This document shows, one piece after another, positions 11,066 through 21,752 of a DNA stretch of 64,000 bases. Origin of the DNA: Ottelia alismoides (lineage: Eukaryota; Streptophyta; Magnoliopsida; Alismatales; Hydrocharitaceae); assembly GCA_037367405.1 (NCBI GenBank), contig JAZKJV010000386.1, forward strand, positions 186,001-250,000, given 5' to 3'. Numbering within the stretch: position 1 is the stretch's first letter; every line of letters starts with the position of its first letter. The notes under the pieces were generated by a model. The model made no database searches. It was not told where the DNA came from and saw only the letters and a program-made list of their open reading frames with translations. A program made the translations under genes and the position numbers.

Positions 11066-11608
11066 ATCTTGTGGGACTTTCCCAGCAACGAGAAAGTTCA
11101 CAATATCGGCATACCACGGGAGTGAGGCGATAGCAAGGATCGCCTCATCTGGGAAGGTATCGCGAATAGGATCAATCTGCTCAGTATCCTCAGGCTGCTC
11201 TAATCGGGAAAGATGATCTGCCACCACATTCTTGACTCCAGGCTTATCCTTGATCTCCATGTCGAACTCCTGGAGTAGAAGGATCCATCTAGTCAGTCTG
11301 GCCTTGGCATCCTTCTTTGCCATGAGGTACCTGATGGCGGTGTGATCTGTAAACAAAGTCACTCTAGATCCAATGATATACGATCTGAACTTATCTAGGG
11401 CAAACACTACGGCTAGCATCTCCTTCTCTGTGACCGTATAATTCCGCTGGGCGGAATCCAATGTGCGGCTAGCATAGTGTATGGCAAACGGAACTCCATC
11501 CCTCCTCTGTCCCAGCACTGCCCCCACGGCAAAATCGGAGGCGTCCGTCATGATCTCGAATGGGAGAGACCAATCAGGCGGCTGGAGAACAGGAGCCTCA
11601 ATAACATG
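11066..11608 (-). pseudogene. RNase H of E1
   Basis: The frame reads [20 protein letters not shown], then [29 protein letters not shown] and [16 protein letters not shown], ending with [14 protein letters not shown] before the link to integrase. The catalytic residues (D of TDASD, E of EKEML, D of TDHT) are all present. A TAG stop at 11609-11611 separates it from the RT; the context (Q before, [11 protein letters not shown] after) suggests a former CAG. The frame changes near 11060 on the way into the integrase. Confidence 0.85.
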
Positions 11609-12500
11609 CTACTGGAGAGTCGCAAAGGACGAGAGACACTTGTCATCGACAAGGAACTCGGTATCTTTCGTCAAGAGGTCAGTCAACGGTTGGGCAATCT
11701 TGCTGAAATCCTGAATAAATCTCCTATAAAATCCAACGTGCCCCAGGAATGACCGTAGCTGCCTCAAGTTGGACGGCGGTGTGAGTTTCCTAATGACATC
11801 AACCTTGGCCGGATCAACCTCCATGCCCCTGTTGGAGATGATGTGGCCAAGCACCGTCCCTTGAGTCACCATGAAGTGACTCTTCTCCCAAGATAGAACC
11901 AAATGAAACTCGATACATCGCTGGAGTACCCGGTCTAGGCAGTCAAGACAAGAATCGAATCCGTCGCCGTAGACCGAGAAATCGTCCATGAAGACCTCCA
12001 AACACTCCCCTACCATGTCCGAAAAGATCGACAGCATGCACCTCTGAAAAGTCGCAGGGGCATTGCATAGCCCAAATGGCATGCGTCGAAAAGCATATGT
12101 GCCGAAGGGACAGGTAAAGGTGGTCTTCTCCTGATCCTCAGGAGCGATGGCCACTTGGTTGTAGCCCGAGTACCCATCCAGGAAGCAATAATGGCTCTTC
12201 CCTGCCAGTCTCTCAATGATCTGGTCAATAAAAGGCAGGGGAAATGGTCCTTCTTGGTGGCTTGGTTGAGTCTCCTGTAGTCAACACAAACCCTCCAAGA
12301 GGTGGGTACTCGTGTAGCGATCTCCTCTCCCGACTCACTGATCACAGTTGTGATGCCCGTCTTCTTGGGCACCACATGCAAGGGGCTGACCCACTTGGAG
12401 TCGGAAATGGGATAAATAAAATCTGCGCTCCACCATTTTGATATTTCTTTCATCACGACCTCTCTCAGGTTGGGGTTCAACCGCCGCTGGAACTCACGCG
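11609..12500 (-). pseudogene. Reverse transcriptase of E1
   Basis: Motifs appear in order: FQRRLNPNLREVV, SPLHVVPKKTG, VCVDYRRLNQATKKDHFP, FLDGYSGYNQV, TTFTCPFGTYAFRRMPFGLC, the catalytic EVFMDDFSVYG (FMDD at 11982-11993), LVLSWEKSHFM and LRQLRSFLGHVGFYRRF. These are Athila-type RT motifs. One base is missing in the G run at 12238-12241 (C run in sense), which moves the frame just after KKDHFP; all following motifs are in the new frame. A run-length error in the assembly would explain this equally well. The domain is otherwise complete. Confidence 0.88.
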
Positions 12501-14016
12501 ACGGCTTCGCCCCCTCCTCAAGATAGATATGGTGGGAGCACACTGCTGGACTAATCCCATGGAGATCCGCTACGCTCCATCCGATCGCCTTGCGGTTCTT
12601 TTCAAGAACCCCCATCAGACGGGATTCTTGCTCTCCAGTCAACTCGGCGGAGATGATGACTGGGTACATCTCTGAATCACCCGCAAGGAATCGATACTTC
12701 AGCGAAGTAGGGAGCGGCTTTCGCTCTGGAATGCTGGGTGCTGGCAAATCTGGCTGCGGAAGAAACTGAGTGAAAGCTGCTAAGTCGGCCAAATCTGCCT
12801 GGGAAAGTGAAAGCGTACTCTCGCAAACTGGATCGGGAGAAGGCTGCTCAACTGCACTGTCTCTGCTCGGCTCTGCATCTACCTCCTCCTCATCTATAGG
12901 CTCAGGTGAACTCAGGTCTGGCATCTGATCATAGCAATCGGCCCAATCAGACTCTGAATCCGAGGGATCTGCATCAATCGCGGTGGCATCAGTACCACCA
13001 TCACTGAACATCGTGTCGCGATCAAGGACCGGCTCTGCTGCCTCTGTGGTATCCTGAACCAGGGTTGTGCTCTCCAGACTCTCCTCTGCTATCATCTCGG
13101 CATCAGCTGTATCGGAATATGAGAGGATGGTCTGTGCTGCAGGATCTGCCCAAGCTGCCTCATTGTCTGTGATCACAAAATCACAGTCCTGGTGGATGTC
13201 TGGCTCTGTGTCTGTCAGCTGCCCCGAATCTGTACTCGCATCTGAGCGGGTTCTCTCTCTAGCTCTGTAGTCCTCGACCGTCTCTATTTGTATACTTTCG
13301 CCCTCGACGCGAAAGTACACCTTCCCACTGTCATGATCAGTCACCGCTTTGGCTGTGGCAAAAAATGGACGACCAAGGATGATGGGGGTATCGGCCACTG
13401 ACTCAGGGATCTCCATGTCCAACACTACGAAGTCCACGGGGAATTTCAGGCCCTGAATCGTGACGATAACATCTCATAATAACCCCTTCGGCCTCTTGAC
13501 AGATCGATCAGCGAACTGAAGGACTGTCCTGCTCTGTCGAAGAGTGCCCAACTCGAAGCGGTCGAGAAGGGCTGCCGGAAGAAGGTTGATCGACGATCCG
13601 CTATCTAGAAGAGTACGGTCGAACCTCTGCTCACTGATCTGGCATCTGACATACGGGGCCCCTGAATCTGGCCTCTTGGCTGGCAGTCGGTTCTGGATCG
13701 CAAAACAAGTGGCTTTCGTTAGCACATGGATCTCGGAAGTGTGGTTCCTCCTCCTCCTCCTGACTGTAGTCCTGTCTCTCAAAGATCGCTGGAGAAGGGG
13801 GATGTGCTGCAAAGCCTCCTGGAGGGTCAGCTGGATGTGGAACCTATCAATCATGCTCTGGCTGAACTCCTCAAGCTCTCTCTTTTTTGGATTTTCTTTT
13901 TTCTTCCCCTTCCCCATCTGAAGGGCTCTAGGGAAGGGGATCACAGGGTCCTTCTCAGATGAAGGACTAGGAAAAGGTCTAGACGGTTCGATGACCGGAT
14001 CCACACATACATTCAT
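12501..14016 (-). pseudogene. Protease and acidic spacer of E1
   Basis: The aspartic protease centre TLLDSGSSINLLP lies near 13605, followed by FELGTLRQSRTVLQFAD, a TGA stop at 13474-13476 (probably from CGA), then FVVLDMEIPES and IILGRPFFATAKA. It would process the polyprotein. Downstream lies a spacer of about 270 residues rich in D, E and S before the RT; one copy of the peptide GGTDAT occurs in it (12982-12999). The upstream frame in this segment is offset by one base from gag, and the shift lies between 13979 and 14016. Whether that shift is programmed or a mutation cannot be told from one copy. Confidence 0.82.
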
Positions 14017-14764
14017 GCACCACAGTGGGACCAGAAGAAAGTAAACCTTTTCCTTTATTCATAACAAAGTTCTGAGATACAGGAATGCGAGGAAAGACAA
14101 CATCTCTATCTGTACAAACACCGGTGGCCTCAGTACCACCACGGGCTGGCTCTGCTGCTACTGCTGGTAGTAGACGTCTCGCGGCATCAGTACCGCGGCC
14201 TGGCTCGGCTCTACTGGTGGCGTCAGTACCACCTCCTCGAACTGGTGAAGCGGCGGCCTCAGTACCGCCGGTGAGATCAGCATCCTTGGTGGCATCAGTG
14301 CCACCATCATCATCTGGAGCGGCCTCAGTACCGCTCTCCTCCTCCTCATGTGGCGCCTCTGATGTATCCTCGTGGTGAAGCTCAGATGAGGCGCCGCCGC
14401 CTGCTGGTGTCCTACCGCTCCTAAGTGTGACAAAATCAGCATCAAATAGATCCAAAGATGTATCATCAAATGAGTCACTAGGAGTGGCTAACTCAGTATG
14501 TACTACCTGCTCAGATTTCCTCTTGAGGTTGTTCGGGTTCGGCTCAATCTGGGCAGGAATGGCGGCCTTCCCTCTCACCAAGTCCCGCATCTCCTGGCGG
14601 AACTCGTCCATCTCCCGTCTGAATGTGGCCTGCTGGTCCGTGAGGAGGCGGGCGATATCATCCAAAGCGGGGCTCTCGTGGGAGCCCGACGGGTAGCCTC
14701 TCTGTGGGTGAGGCTGCTGGATCTGCTGCTGATGGTGCTGGTAAGAGGGATATGAGGACGGGTG
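13979..14764 (-). CDS. Gag C-terminal extension / gag-protease linker of E1
   Basis: Beyond the TAG at 14765-14767 the gag frame stays open to 13979. It begins with a Q- and P-rich part, then a helical, charged part (ARLLTDQQATFRREMDEFR), a KRK stretch and a linker with six repeats of the type GGTDAT or GGTEAA. No CCHC zinc knuckle is seen, as is usual for Athila gag. It would be joined to gag if the TAG were a sense codon; CAG is the likely ancestor because the surroundings are Q-rich. The function of the linker is unknown. Confidence 0.65.
   Translation of the reverse strand, partial: HPSSYPSYQHHQQQIQQPHPQRGYPSGSHESPALDDIARLLTDQQATFRREMDEFRQEMRDLVRGKAAIPAQIEPNPNNLKRKSEQVVHTELATPSDSFDDTSLDLFDADFVTLRSGRTPAGGGASSELHHEDTSEAPHEEEESGTEAAPDDDGGTDATKDADLTGGTEAAASPVRGGGTDATSRAEPGRGTDAARRLLPAVAAEPARGGTEATGVCTDRDVVFPRIPVSQNFVMNKGKGLLSSGPTVVHECMCGSGHRTV
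14123..14336 (-). repeat. Six hairpins with a constant loop and varying stems in the E1 linker
   Basis: Units lie at 14123-14140, 14180-14198, 14216-14233, 14251-14270, 14288-14305 and 14317-14336; a seventh is at 12982-12999. All but one share the plus-strand core TCAGTA (TCAGTG in the 14288 unit). The flanking arms differ but stay complementary: GGTGG with CCACC, CGCGG with CCGCG, CGGCGG with CCGCCG, GAGCGG with CCGCTC. In sense they encode GGTDAT, RGTDAA, GGTEAA or SGTEAA. Spacing is irregular, so this is not a simple tandem repeat. Confidence 0.85.
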
Positions 14765-16693
14765 CTACTGCTGAATCGGGTGAGCCTGCTGCTCAGGCCT
14801 CCACGACTGTCCCTGCTGCTGAAAGGGACGAGGACCGAAGGATGATGGCTGATGCTGCTGGTATGCTGGGGGCTGCTGCTGCGGCTGCTGGTGATCTCTC
14901 TGCTGGGAGTACTGCCCTCCCTGACCTGACGGCTGCTGCTGGGGCTGGGCACCACCATTCCCCCACCTGAATCCGGGATGGTCTCGTCGGATCCCAGGCT
15001 GGGGGCGGTCATACCAAATCCCGTTGACATCCATCAACGGCTCTGCATCGAAGGGGTCTGGCGGCAGTACGACCAGAGGCTGATCCGGCTGGTAGACCAC
15101 CATCTGCATGTCTGGAGATGGTGGGGACTGGTAGGTAGGCTGCGGCTGCTGGTACGGCTCCGCCTGTACAAGGTGAACCTGTCTAGGCTGCTGTGAGGAG
15201 CTGGAGCGCTGGGACGAGCTGCTGCTGCCGCCGGTATCGCCTCGCGACAGAAGACGGGGCTGTGAAGTCGTCTGTGCCTCCTGGAGACACATGAGCTGGG
15301 TCTTCACGTCGCTCAGAACCTGTGCCATCTGTTCCATCTGAGTGATGCTCTGGCAGTGCTTCTTCTCGATCAGCTCCATGCGGTCCAACTTCTCGCTGAT
15401 GATACCCATGTCCGCAGCGGATGACTCTGCCTGTGCTGCTGCGACTGCGGACGAACTGGATGGACCTGCATCTACCCGTGCTATCCGCTGGTAGTGCACG
15501 GGTCCTGGCTGCTGTGGCTGGGGTCTCTGAGAATACAACCTGGTCTGAGACATCACCATGTAGTTTTCGGCCATCTCCTCGTAGATGGCCCAGACCTGGT
15601 CGTGGTCCTTGGCAAAGTAGGACCCGCCGCAAGAAGCGTTCACCAGGCCCTGAAGCTCTGGCGTCATCCCGCTGAAGAAGCTCTGAACTAGGTTCGGCTT
15701 GGAGATATCGTGGTGCGGGCATCTGTCTAAGAGCTCTCGAAACCTCTCCCATGCCTCATGAAACTGCTCGTTGGGGAACATGGAGAAGTTGCTGATCAGG
15801 GCCCTCGCTGCATTCGTCCGCCCGAGTGGATAGTACTTGTTCAAGTACTCGGTGCGGAGCTGCTCCCAGGTGTAAACAAACTTCCCTAGATGCTTTAGCC
15901 AGGTGGCTTCTCTATCTGCCAGTGAAAAAGGGAAGGCTATCATCCGAATCGTGTCCTGATCCACGTGGCGATCATGGACAGTGCTGCAGATCATCAGGAA
16001 CTCCTGGAGGTAGAGGTGGGGCTCCTCAGTGGCAAGTCCGTGGAAACGGGGCAGCAACTGCAAGGTGTTCGGGGGGAACTTGAAGTCCCCCACGATCGCC
16101 GGCACTACTACCCAGTGATGCATCAGAGTCGATCCGGGGTTGTGCAACTCCCGCATCGGTCGTGGTGGTCCTCCTGCCGCGGCGGCTGCCGCTGCGGCGA
16201 CTGCTGCTGCTGCTGCGGCTGCGGCGGCTGCAGCCTCTGCATCTGGTATCTCCTCAGGCTCGCTCTGCTCTGAACCTCGCTCTGTTCTGAGCCTCTCCAA
16301 CTCTCGCCTCATCTCTATCATGAATGCCCCCTGATCACGTAACTGCTGCTGAACTGTCTCGAGTGATGCGATCAGGGTAGAGTTGATTGCCCCCTGGTCC
16401 AGTACAAAATGCTGGTCTCCTCGTGGACCTCCGGGGTGATCGCCTGAACTGGCGGCCATGGCGACGTCTGCAAAATCAAATGAGCCCAACTCAGGTGCTG
16501 TCAAATCTGCTAATCTCTCCTCGGGCTCATGTCTCTCAGTGCCGAAAGAAAGGGGGTCGAGGGGGAACAGGGCGGAATCGTACTCGGGCTCGGAGAGCTG
16601 GTCTCGGCTCTCGCGGGCCAACCTAGATGATCGGGTAGACGTGCCCGAAAGCGGTGCAGCCAGAGGCTGCCTAAGAGACCGTCTACCCATCAT
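14765..16693 (-). CDS. gag: Gag of E1
   Basis: Gag forms the particle in which reverse transcription takes place. The frame gives 642 codons from ATG at 16693 (MMGRRSLRQP); the frame is open for 39 bases upstream without an ATG and is then closed by a TAG. Residues about 150-175 form a polyalanine run coded by mixed GCN triplets. The capsid-like gag domain covers about 205-385 (LLPRFHGLATEEPHLYLQEF, MIAFPFSLADREATWLKHL, FHEAWERFRELLDRCPHHD, GLVNASCGGSYF). The C-terminal third is rich in Q, P and S. The TAG at 14765 is in a Q-rich context. E2 and the relic at 52916-54703 carry homologous domains. Confidence 0.9.
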   Translation of the reverse strand: MMGRRSLRQPLAAPLSGTSTRSSRLARESRDQLSEPEYDSALFPLDPLSFGTERHEPEERLADLTAPELGSFDFADVAMAASSGDHPGGPRGDQHFVLDQGAINSTLIASLETVQQQLRDQGAFMIEMRRELERLRTERGSEQSEPEEIPDAEAAAAAAAAAAAVAAAAAAAAGGPPRPMRELHNPGSTLMHHWVVVPAIVGDFKFPPNTLQLLPRFHGLATEEPHLYLQEFLMICSTVHDRHVDQDTIRMIAFPFSLADREATWLKHLGKFVYTWEQLRTEYLNKYYPLGRTNAARALISNFSMFPNEQFHEAWERFRELLDRCPHHDISKPNLVQSFFSGMTPELQGLVNASCGGSYFAKDHDQVWAIYEEMAENYMVMSQTRLYSQRPQPQQPGPVHYQRIARVDAGPSSSSAVAAAQAESSAADMGIISEKLDRMELIEKKHCQSITQMEQMAQVLSDVKTQLMCLQEAQTTSQPRLLSRGDTGGSSSSSQRSSSSQQPRQVHLVQAEPYQQPQPTYQSPPSPDMQMVVYQPDQPLVVLPPDPFDAEPLMDVNGIWYDRPQPGIRRDHPGFRWGNGGAQPQQQPSGQGGQYSQQRDHQQPQQQPPAYQQHQPSSFGPRPFQQQGQSWRPEQQAHPIQQ

Positions 16694-18067
16694 CTTGATC
16701 TGGCGAGTAAGGCGGATGAGATCTGGAGTCAACTATGATCACAAAACAAACCCCCGGTTCACCAACGCAACGCGAGCTGAAGACCGTGAAAGTTCGGTCA
16801 AATTATCTTGTCTATTTTATTTTGGTGAACACACAAAATATCAGAGCACTTACGTGACCTGTTAGGATATCCGATGCTATCCCAACCGACTGGCCCGCAC
16901 GGAAGAGTCGGTAATCAGTCGGGTCTAGCACCGGGAGGCTCTACCTAGGGTGCGGGTCACTCTCTCGCGCATCCAAACCATACAATGAGGGGGTTGCTCT
17001 CCCCAAGACAAAGTTTTTAGGGTGAGCGGTTTTTAAGATCAATAGTCTTAGCCAGTCCCAATTTTATGGTTTTTCTTTTTAATATTTTTCAAATCAAACA
17101 AAAGGCCTAACGAATTTTTCGGTTCTCCTGATTATTTAGTCCGAAAACAGGGGGGAGAAGACGAAAAAGCCGATGCGCGAAAAATCAATGATGCATGCTG
17201 AGATAGAAATGCGTACCTTGTCTCCAGCACTCTACATGCAAGTGATCCGCGCAGAATTTAAAGACAGAAAGAAAACTACCTAAATGACGCAACGGGAAAA
17301 ACCGAGTCCTAAACGAGCAATTTCTAGCGCAGAACCGTCTAACTCAGTCACTCGCCCTCGATCCAAAGAGTCCGGTCTAGACCCACCCCTCCTCTTCTCG
17401 ACAGGTCGAGTTCAGGAGTAGCGCTTGACGGGGCAGGCTCGCGGCGCGTAGGCTCTCAGGAAAGCGACTAAGTTATTTTTATTATTTATTATTAGTAGGT
17501 CCAATTACGTTCTATGGGAACAGATAAGCAATTAGGTGTGTGTATCCTACTAATTACGGCACAATCACCAGAAATTCCTAAGTCTAGGGGCTCGAGCAAA
17601 AACCGCGTAAACACCGAAAAAGGCAGCTAAAAAGTTAAAACCGCGAAAAACCGCGAAAAATCTAAAGGGTCCCCCGAGCACACCGGTGCTCGGCGAAACA
17701 GACCCGAGAGTCCAACTGTCTCTGACTGTACCTGTATTATTACAATAATAGTAAAATGTACTGGAAATAAATCCTAATCTAAACTACGCTAATCCGCGGT
17801 TATTCCGCGACTCCCGCACTCCTGCTTGCTTTCCTGCACTCTCCTGCGGCTCTGTGAAGAAAAGAGCCGCCTCCGGTTCTCGCGGTTGCGTCGGCTTCCG
17901 AAGAAGCCGCCTCGATCCTCGGGCCCTCGCAAGAAAACAACAACAAGAGTGTCAAACCAGATTATTGTAAGAAAATGCCAGAAAAATAATATCTACACAA
18001 TTCTATACAAAAAGCCGTGAAAATCAAAAGCCGCGGAAAAAGCTAAAAAATGACTACTAAGCCGTGC
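16694..18067 (-). other. 5' leader of E1 between PBS and gag
   Basis: This 1.37 kb stretch has no large frame in sense direction. It is mixed in composition, with a GC-rich part near the PBS. Large parts align with the same place in E2 (62650-63975), for example the segment around CTTGTCTATTTTATT and the segment CTCGGGCCCTCGCAAGAA close to the PBS. Packaging and dimerisation signals are expected in this position, but I cannot point to one. Confidence 0.7.
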
Positions 18068-18085
18068 TCCCCGGCAACGACGCCA
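18068..18085 (-). other. Primer binding site of E1 (tRNA-Asp type)
   Basis: In sense direction the 18 bases TGGCGTCGTTGCCGGGGA lie three bases after the 5' LTR. They match the complement of the 3' end of plant tRNA-Asp (TGGCGCCGTTGCCGGGGA, from memory) at 17 of 18 positions. The mismatch is C to T at a CpG. This primer is used by Athila-type elements and fixes the direction of the element. Confidence 0.88.
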
Positions 18086-18088
18086 TTC

Positions 18089-21000
18089 TGATAGACGCGC
18101 CTGACCACTCTGGTATAAGGTACAGAAATAGGGTCGTTGCGACCCAAGCGATCAGGCTCAGTCAATCAAGAAAAATGATCGAACCACTAATAGCAATAAA
18201 ATCAATCGAAGCGAGGAAGTGGTCCTACTATATGTTTAACCTGGTATAGCACCCAGGTCGAACTCAAGGAGCACGGATTGGCCGAGAGGCCTACGAAGTA
18301 GTCAAAAATGAATAAAATAAAAGAAAAAATAATTTTTTAGTGGTTTTTAATTGTTTTTAAATTTCTTTGGATTTTTAATATGTGAAGAAAATAGAAAAGC
18401 AAAAGCAAGCACACTTCAACAATTTATTTAATGCATTAAAAAGCAAGCAAAAATTCAGACAAAAATATTTTTGTGTGTTTTATAATTTTTATGTTTTTGG
18501 TGAATTTTTGGGATTTTTCTGATATTTATTTTAATTTCTAAAAATCAAACAGTAAGAAAACCAAGGGGTACTGTCCAGCCAAGCCTAAAGTCCCTAAATA
18601 AAATACCTAAGGACCTTAAAAAGACCTGGAGGTAATTTTCCTGTAAAATAGGAAAAACAAGGAAAATTTGAGTACCAAAATTATTGTTTTTGGGTTTTTA
18701 AGTTATTTAATAGAATTTTTATGGGTTTTTGAGGTTTTTTAAATTTTTATGGTTTTTAAGCAGTGAAAAATAGCCAAAATTGGCTAGAACATCAAGGAAC
18801 ACAAAATAAACAGTACCTAATTTTTAGAGAATTTTTAGGGGGGTTTTTATATTTTTTGTGATTTTTCGAGTTAAACAGTGCCAAAAAAAGGTTTTTGAAT
18901 TTTGAAAAATAGCAAACGAGATCAGAAATGTCCTCAAAAATCTACAAAAATCCTACACCATGGCAGGAGCCATGTGTCAAATTTTTGTTGGATTTGGAGG
19001 TGATTTGATATTTTATTCAAAAATGACAATAGGGCACCGTGCACAGGGACCAAAGTGCAAATACCCAAAGTTCTGGGGGTCCTGGTGCAAAATACCCAGC
19101 AAAACACGCGCCACGCGCGTGCCTGGGGCACTCAGGGACCCAAATGTAATAAAAATAAGTCCCGAGGACTTATTGGTAACAAGTACCAGAAGTCCAGGGG
19201 CTTATCTGCAAAATACCCAAAATATAACGCACATGTAGAAATAAATCACGCACAGGGGTACAAATGCAAATAGACTAAAACCTTCATTCATTCAAGAACA
19301 ACCAGAACTACAGGGGTCTCTATTGCAAATAACGCAGATAAACACGTGACGAAGCACGTGGCATACAACACACATGGGTATAAATGCAAACAAACTAAAG
19401 TGCGAGGTCCAATGTGCAAATACCCCAAAAACTAAACAATTGCATTCTATATTTACAGGACTAAATAATAAAAACTAAAAACAGAGGGGCCTAAGGACAA
19501 TTACCCCTTATTTAAGATCCAAGGGCGGAGCGTGCGCCATGTGTAGATCCGACGGTGGAGAGGCGGAGGCGCCTCACTCCTGTAACCCTTGGCGTGATCG
19601 GATGGCTGAGACGAAGACACGTGGAGGATCTGACGGTGACTGCTCAACTGCGCCTCATCTCAAGATCAAATGGTCTGGATCAACTCCTCCTTTGATCGTG
19701 CGGTGCCTGACGCTCCTGGAACGGATGACTCAGATTGAAACTGGAGCTGGAGGGCGATCGAACGGTGCCTGAAGGTCGAGGAAGAACAGGTGGCCGGCGA
19801 AGTTCGCCGGCCCAGTACGTGCGCTCCTGACCTCCCCTGCTGCCTCCGGAGATCGGAGAAGGTGCGCGATGAAGCTCCGCAGCTGATGGTGGTCTCCGAT
19901 GGCCCACCGAGCCCTAGAGGGCCCCGGCAAGGACGGCGGAGAAGAGCTCCTGGCCTGGAAGACCCGAGCCTTTAGATGGGCTCGCGCTGACCTGCAAATG
20001 GAACCAGGAGATTCGCGGGTCGAGGGCAAAGTGCCTCGACCCGGTTAGGCGTCGTGGAGGTGGTGTGTGCGTCGGTGCGGGCGAACCCCGGCGAAGCGAC
20101 GGCGAGGGGATTCGAATCCCAGCTCCTGTGCGAGCTGGGTTGAATGGAGGGGCGGAGAAGGTGCGCGGAGGGAAGGTGGAGATGGATATGGATTCCGGTG
20201 ATCAAATGGGTACGCGAGGTGGTCGGAATCGACGAAGAACGGGGACGGAGCGATTTGGGGGAAACGGGAAATTAGACTAAATACGGAAGCTAAGGAATTA
20301 CCTAGGCGGTCGAGGAGACTATGCTGGAGCTGAGGTAGTTCCTGGTCGTGGCCTCAAGGGTTGTCTCGGCCCGAGGCTCGAGCTCCTGCTCTGGGCGGAG
20401 CACGGCGGTGCTGACTCGCCAGATCAGTGGTATCCGGCCCCTCTCCTCGCTGCGACGGCACCTGGAGCGAGCTGTCACTCACGCTCGGGCACTGGAGCTC
20501 ACTGGGGGTGGAACGGATTAGCCAAAGATGCGATTGAAGGTGGCGGAGCTCGGCTTTATACGTGTGTGCAGACCCGACTAGGGCTGGTCGGGTAGGGTCA
20601 CGGTGGCGCGCGGACCCCGAGGTCGATGCCCTGCGAGGGTGTCGGATGTGAGAGGTGTCAAACGGAGCCGGGGTTTAGGTGTTAGGCAATCGGGTCGAGC
20701 GGGTATAAATCCGAGAATAAAGTCCGGTGCTCGAGTCCGCGAAGAATGGTCCTGGGGGGGTCAGTTGACCGGGCGGTCAACATCCCCAGGACCCAATGAA
20801 ATCAGGCCACATGGCAGGATCTTAAGGTGACAAATACACCTAGCTAGGGGCTGAATCAGCAAAAACCCAAAACATGAAATATTTTTATTTTATTTTTTTT
20901 CTATTTTTTGGTGATTTTTAATTAATTTTTGGAAATAAAAATAAGCTATATACATAATATGTACCATATAGGTATATGTACATAATTAGGTTTTTTTGAT

Positions 21001-21747
21001 TTTTGATTTTTAATTATTATTTTTATACAATTTTATCCTTATTTTATATTTTATTTATTTATAGAATAAAATGAGGGATAAAAGGGTATTTTTATTTTGT
21101 TTTTATTATTTATATACATAGGTGAAATAAATAGTTATGTACAACTATATACATGGCATTTGTACACTATATTTTTGTAATTTTAATTTTATTATTTTTA
21201 TTTGATTTTTGTTTTGATCCTTTTTGTTTTATTTACTTACAATATATAGCATAGAATATTTACAAAAAATTTAGAAAATGATTTTATTTATTTACAAGGT
21301 TAAATAAATAAAGAAGCATGGTCTATGTACATGGTGAAAGGGTATTTTTGATCTTTTTAATTTTCAAATTTTTGTTTTGTTTTTTTTATCTTTTATAACT
21401 ATGTACAGATATTTACAGATGTATTTTTGGTGAGGAAAATATTTTGTTATTTTATTTACATAATTATTTACACATGAGCTCCTATCTCCCTCTACTTTGG
21501 CTTTTATGCGGTCAGGCCCATGCTGAGCCCTCCCTTGGGTTAGGTTGCTCAATATTTATTCTAAATATTTCCCTCTTTTTCTTTTTACTCTTTATTCTTT
21601 TATTTTTGCACAAAAACATGCTAATTACAAGAATTTACACAATGCATGCTTTTGGTAATTATTTGTATTTACACATATCTACATGTATTTGCAAAGGTTT
21701 TTGTAGCTAAAATATAAGAATAAAGAGTGATGAATGGGTATTCATCA
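18089..21747 (-). repeat. 5' LTR of E1
   Basis: This 3659 bp repeat is the partner of 4099-7758 and drives transcription on the minus strand. Differences from the other copy are mostly single transitions and changes in homopolymer length. It starts in sense direction with the palindrome TGATGAAT...ATTCATCA (21728-21747). The GC-rich inverted repeat is at 19792-19812. Confidence 0.95.
20554..20560 (-). promoter_or_regulatory. TATA box in E1 5' LTR
   Basis: TATAAAG on the minus strand is the copy of the box at 6567-6573 in the LTR that should drive the element. The start of transcription is expected about 25-35 bases downstream, near 20525. This is inferred from the motif and its conservation in E2, not from transcript data. 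Confidence 0.65.
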
Positions 21748-21752
21748 GTTGT
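21748..21752. other. Right target-site duplication of E1 (GTTGT)
   Basis: These five bases equal 4094-4098. Removing E1 and one copy rejoins the two parts of the E0 integrase. Confidence 0.95.

Larger units (their letters stand above)
4099..21747 (-). mobile_element. Athila-like Ty3/gypsy retrotransposon E1, complete with both LTRs
   Basis: The element is 17,649 bp long with two LTRs of 3660 and 3659 bp, TG...CA ends and a GTTGT target duplication. Read on the minus strand, the order is 5' LTR, tRNA-Asp primer site, 1.37 kb leader, gag, protease, RT, RNase H, integrase, a 2 kb non-coding block, PPT and 3' LTR. No chromodomain follows the integrase, which together with the RT motifs and the long LTRs points to the Athila lineage. 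No env-like gene is seen. In the parts I compared, the two LTRs differ at about 1-2 % of positions, so the insertion is young. Three in-frame stops and three frame changes break gag-pol, so this copy is probably not autonomous now. Confidence 0.93.

Noticed and set aside
14085..14378. Plus-strand frame with repeated ASVPP peptide
   Set aside because: It is the antisense of the hairpin linker of E1. The repeats come from the sense-strand GGTDAT units.
15183..15752. 189-codon minus-strand frame overlapping gag of E1
   Set aside because: It is a shadow of gag in another phase. GC- and Q-rich gag leaves long open frames in several phases.
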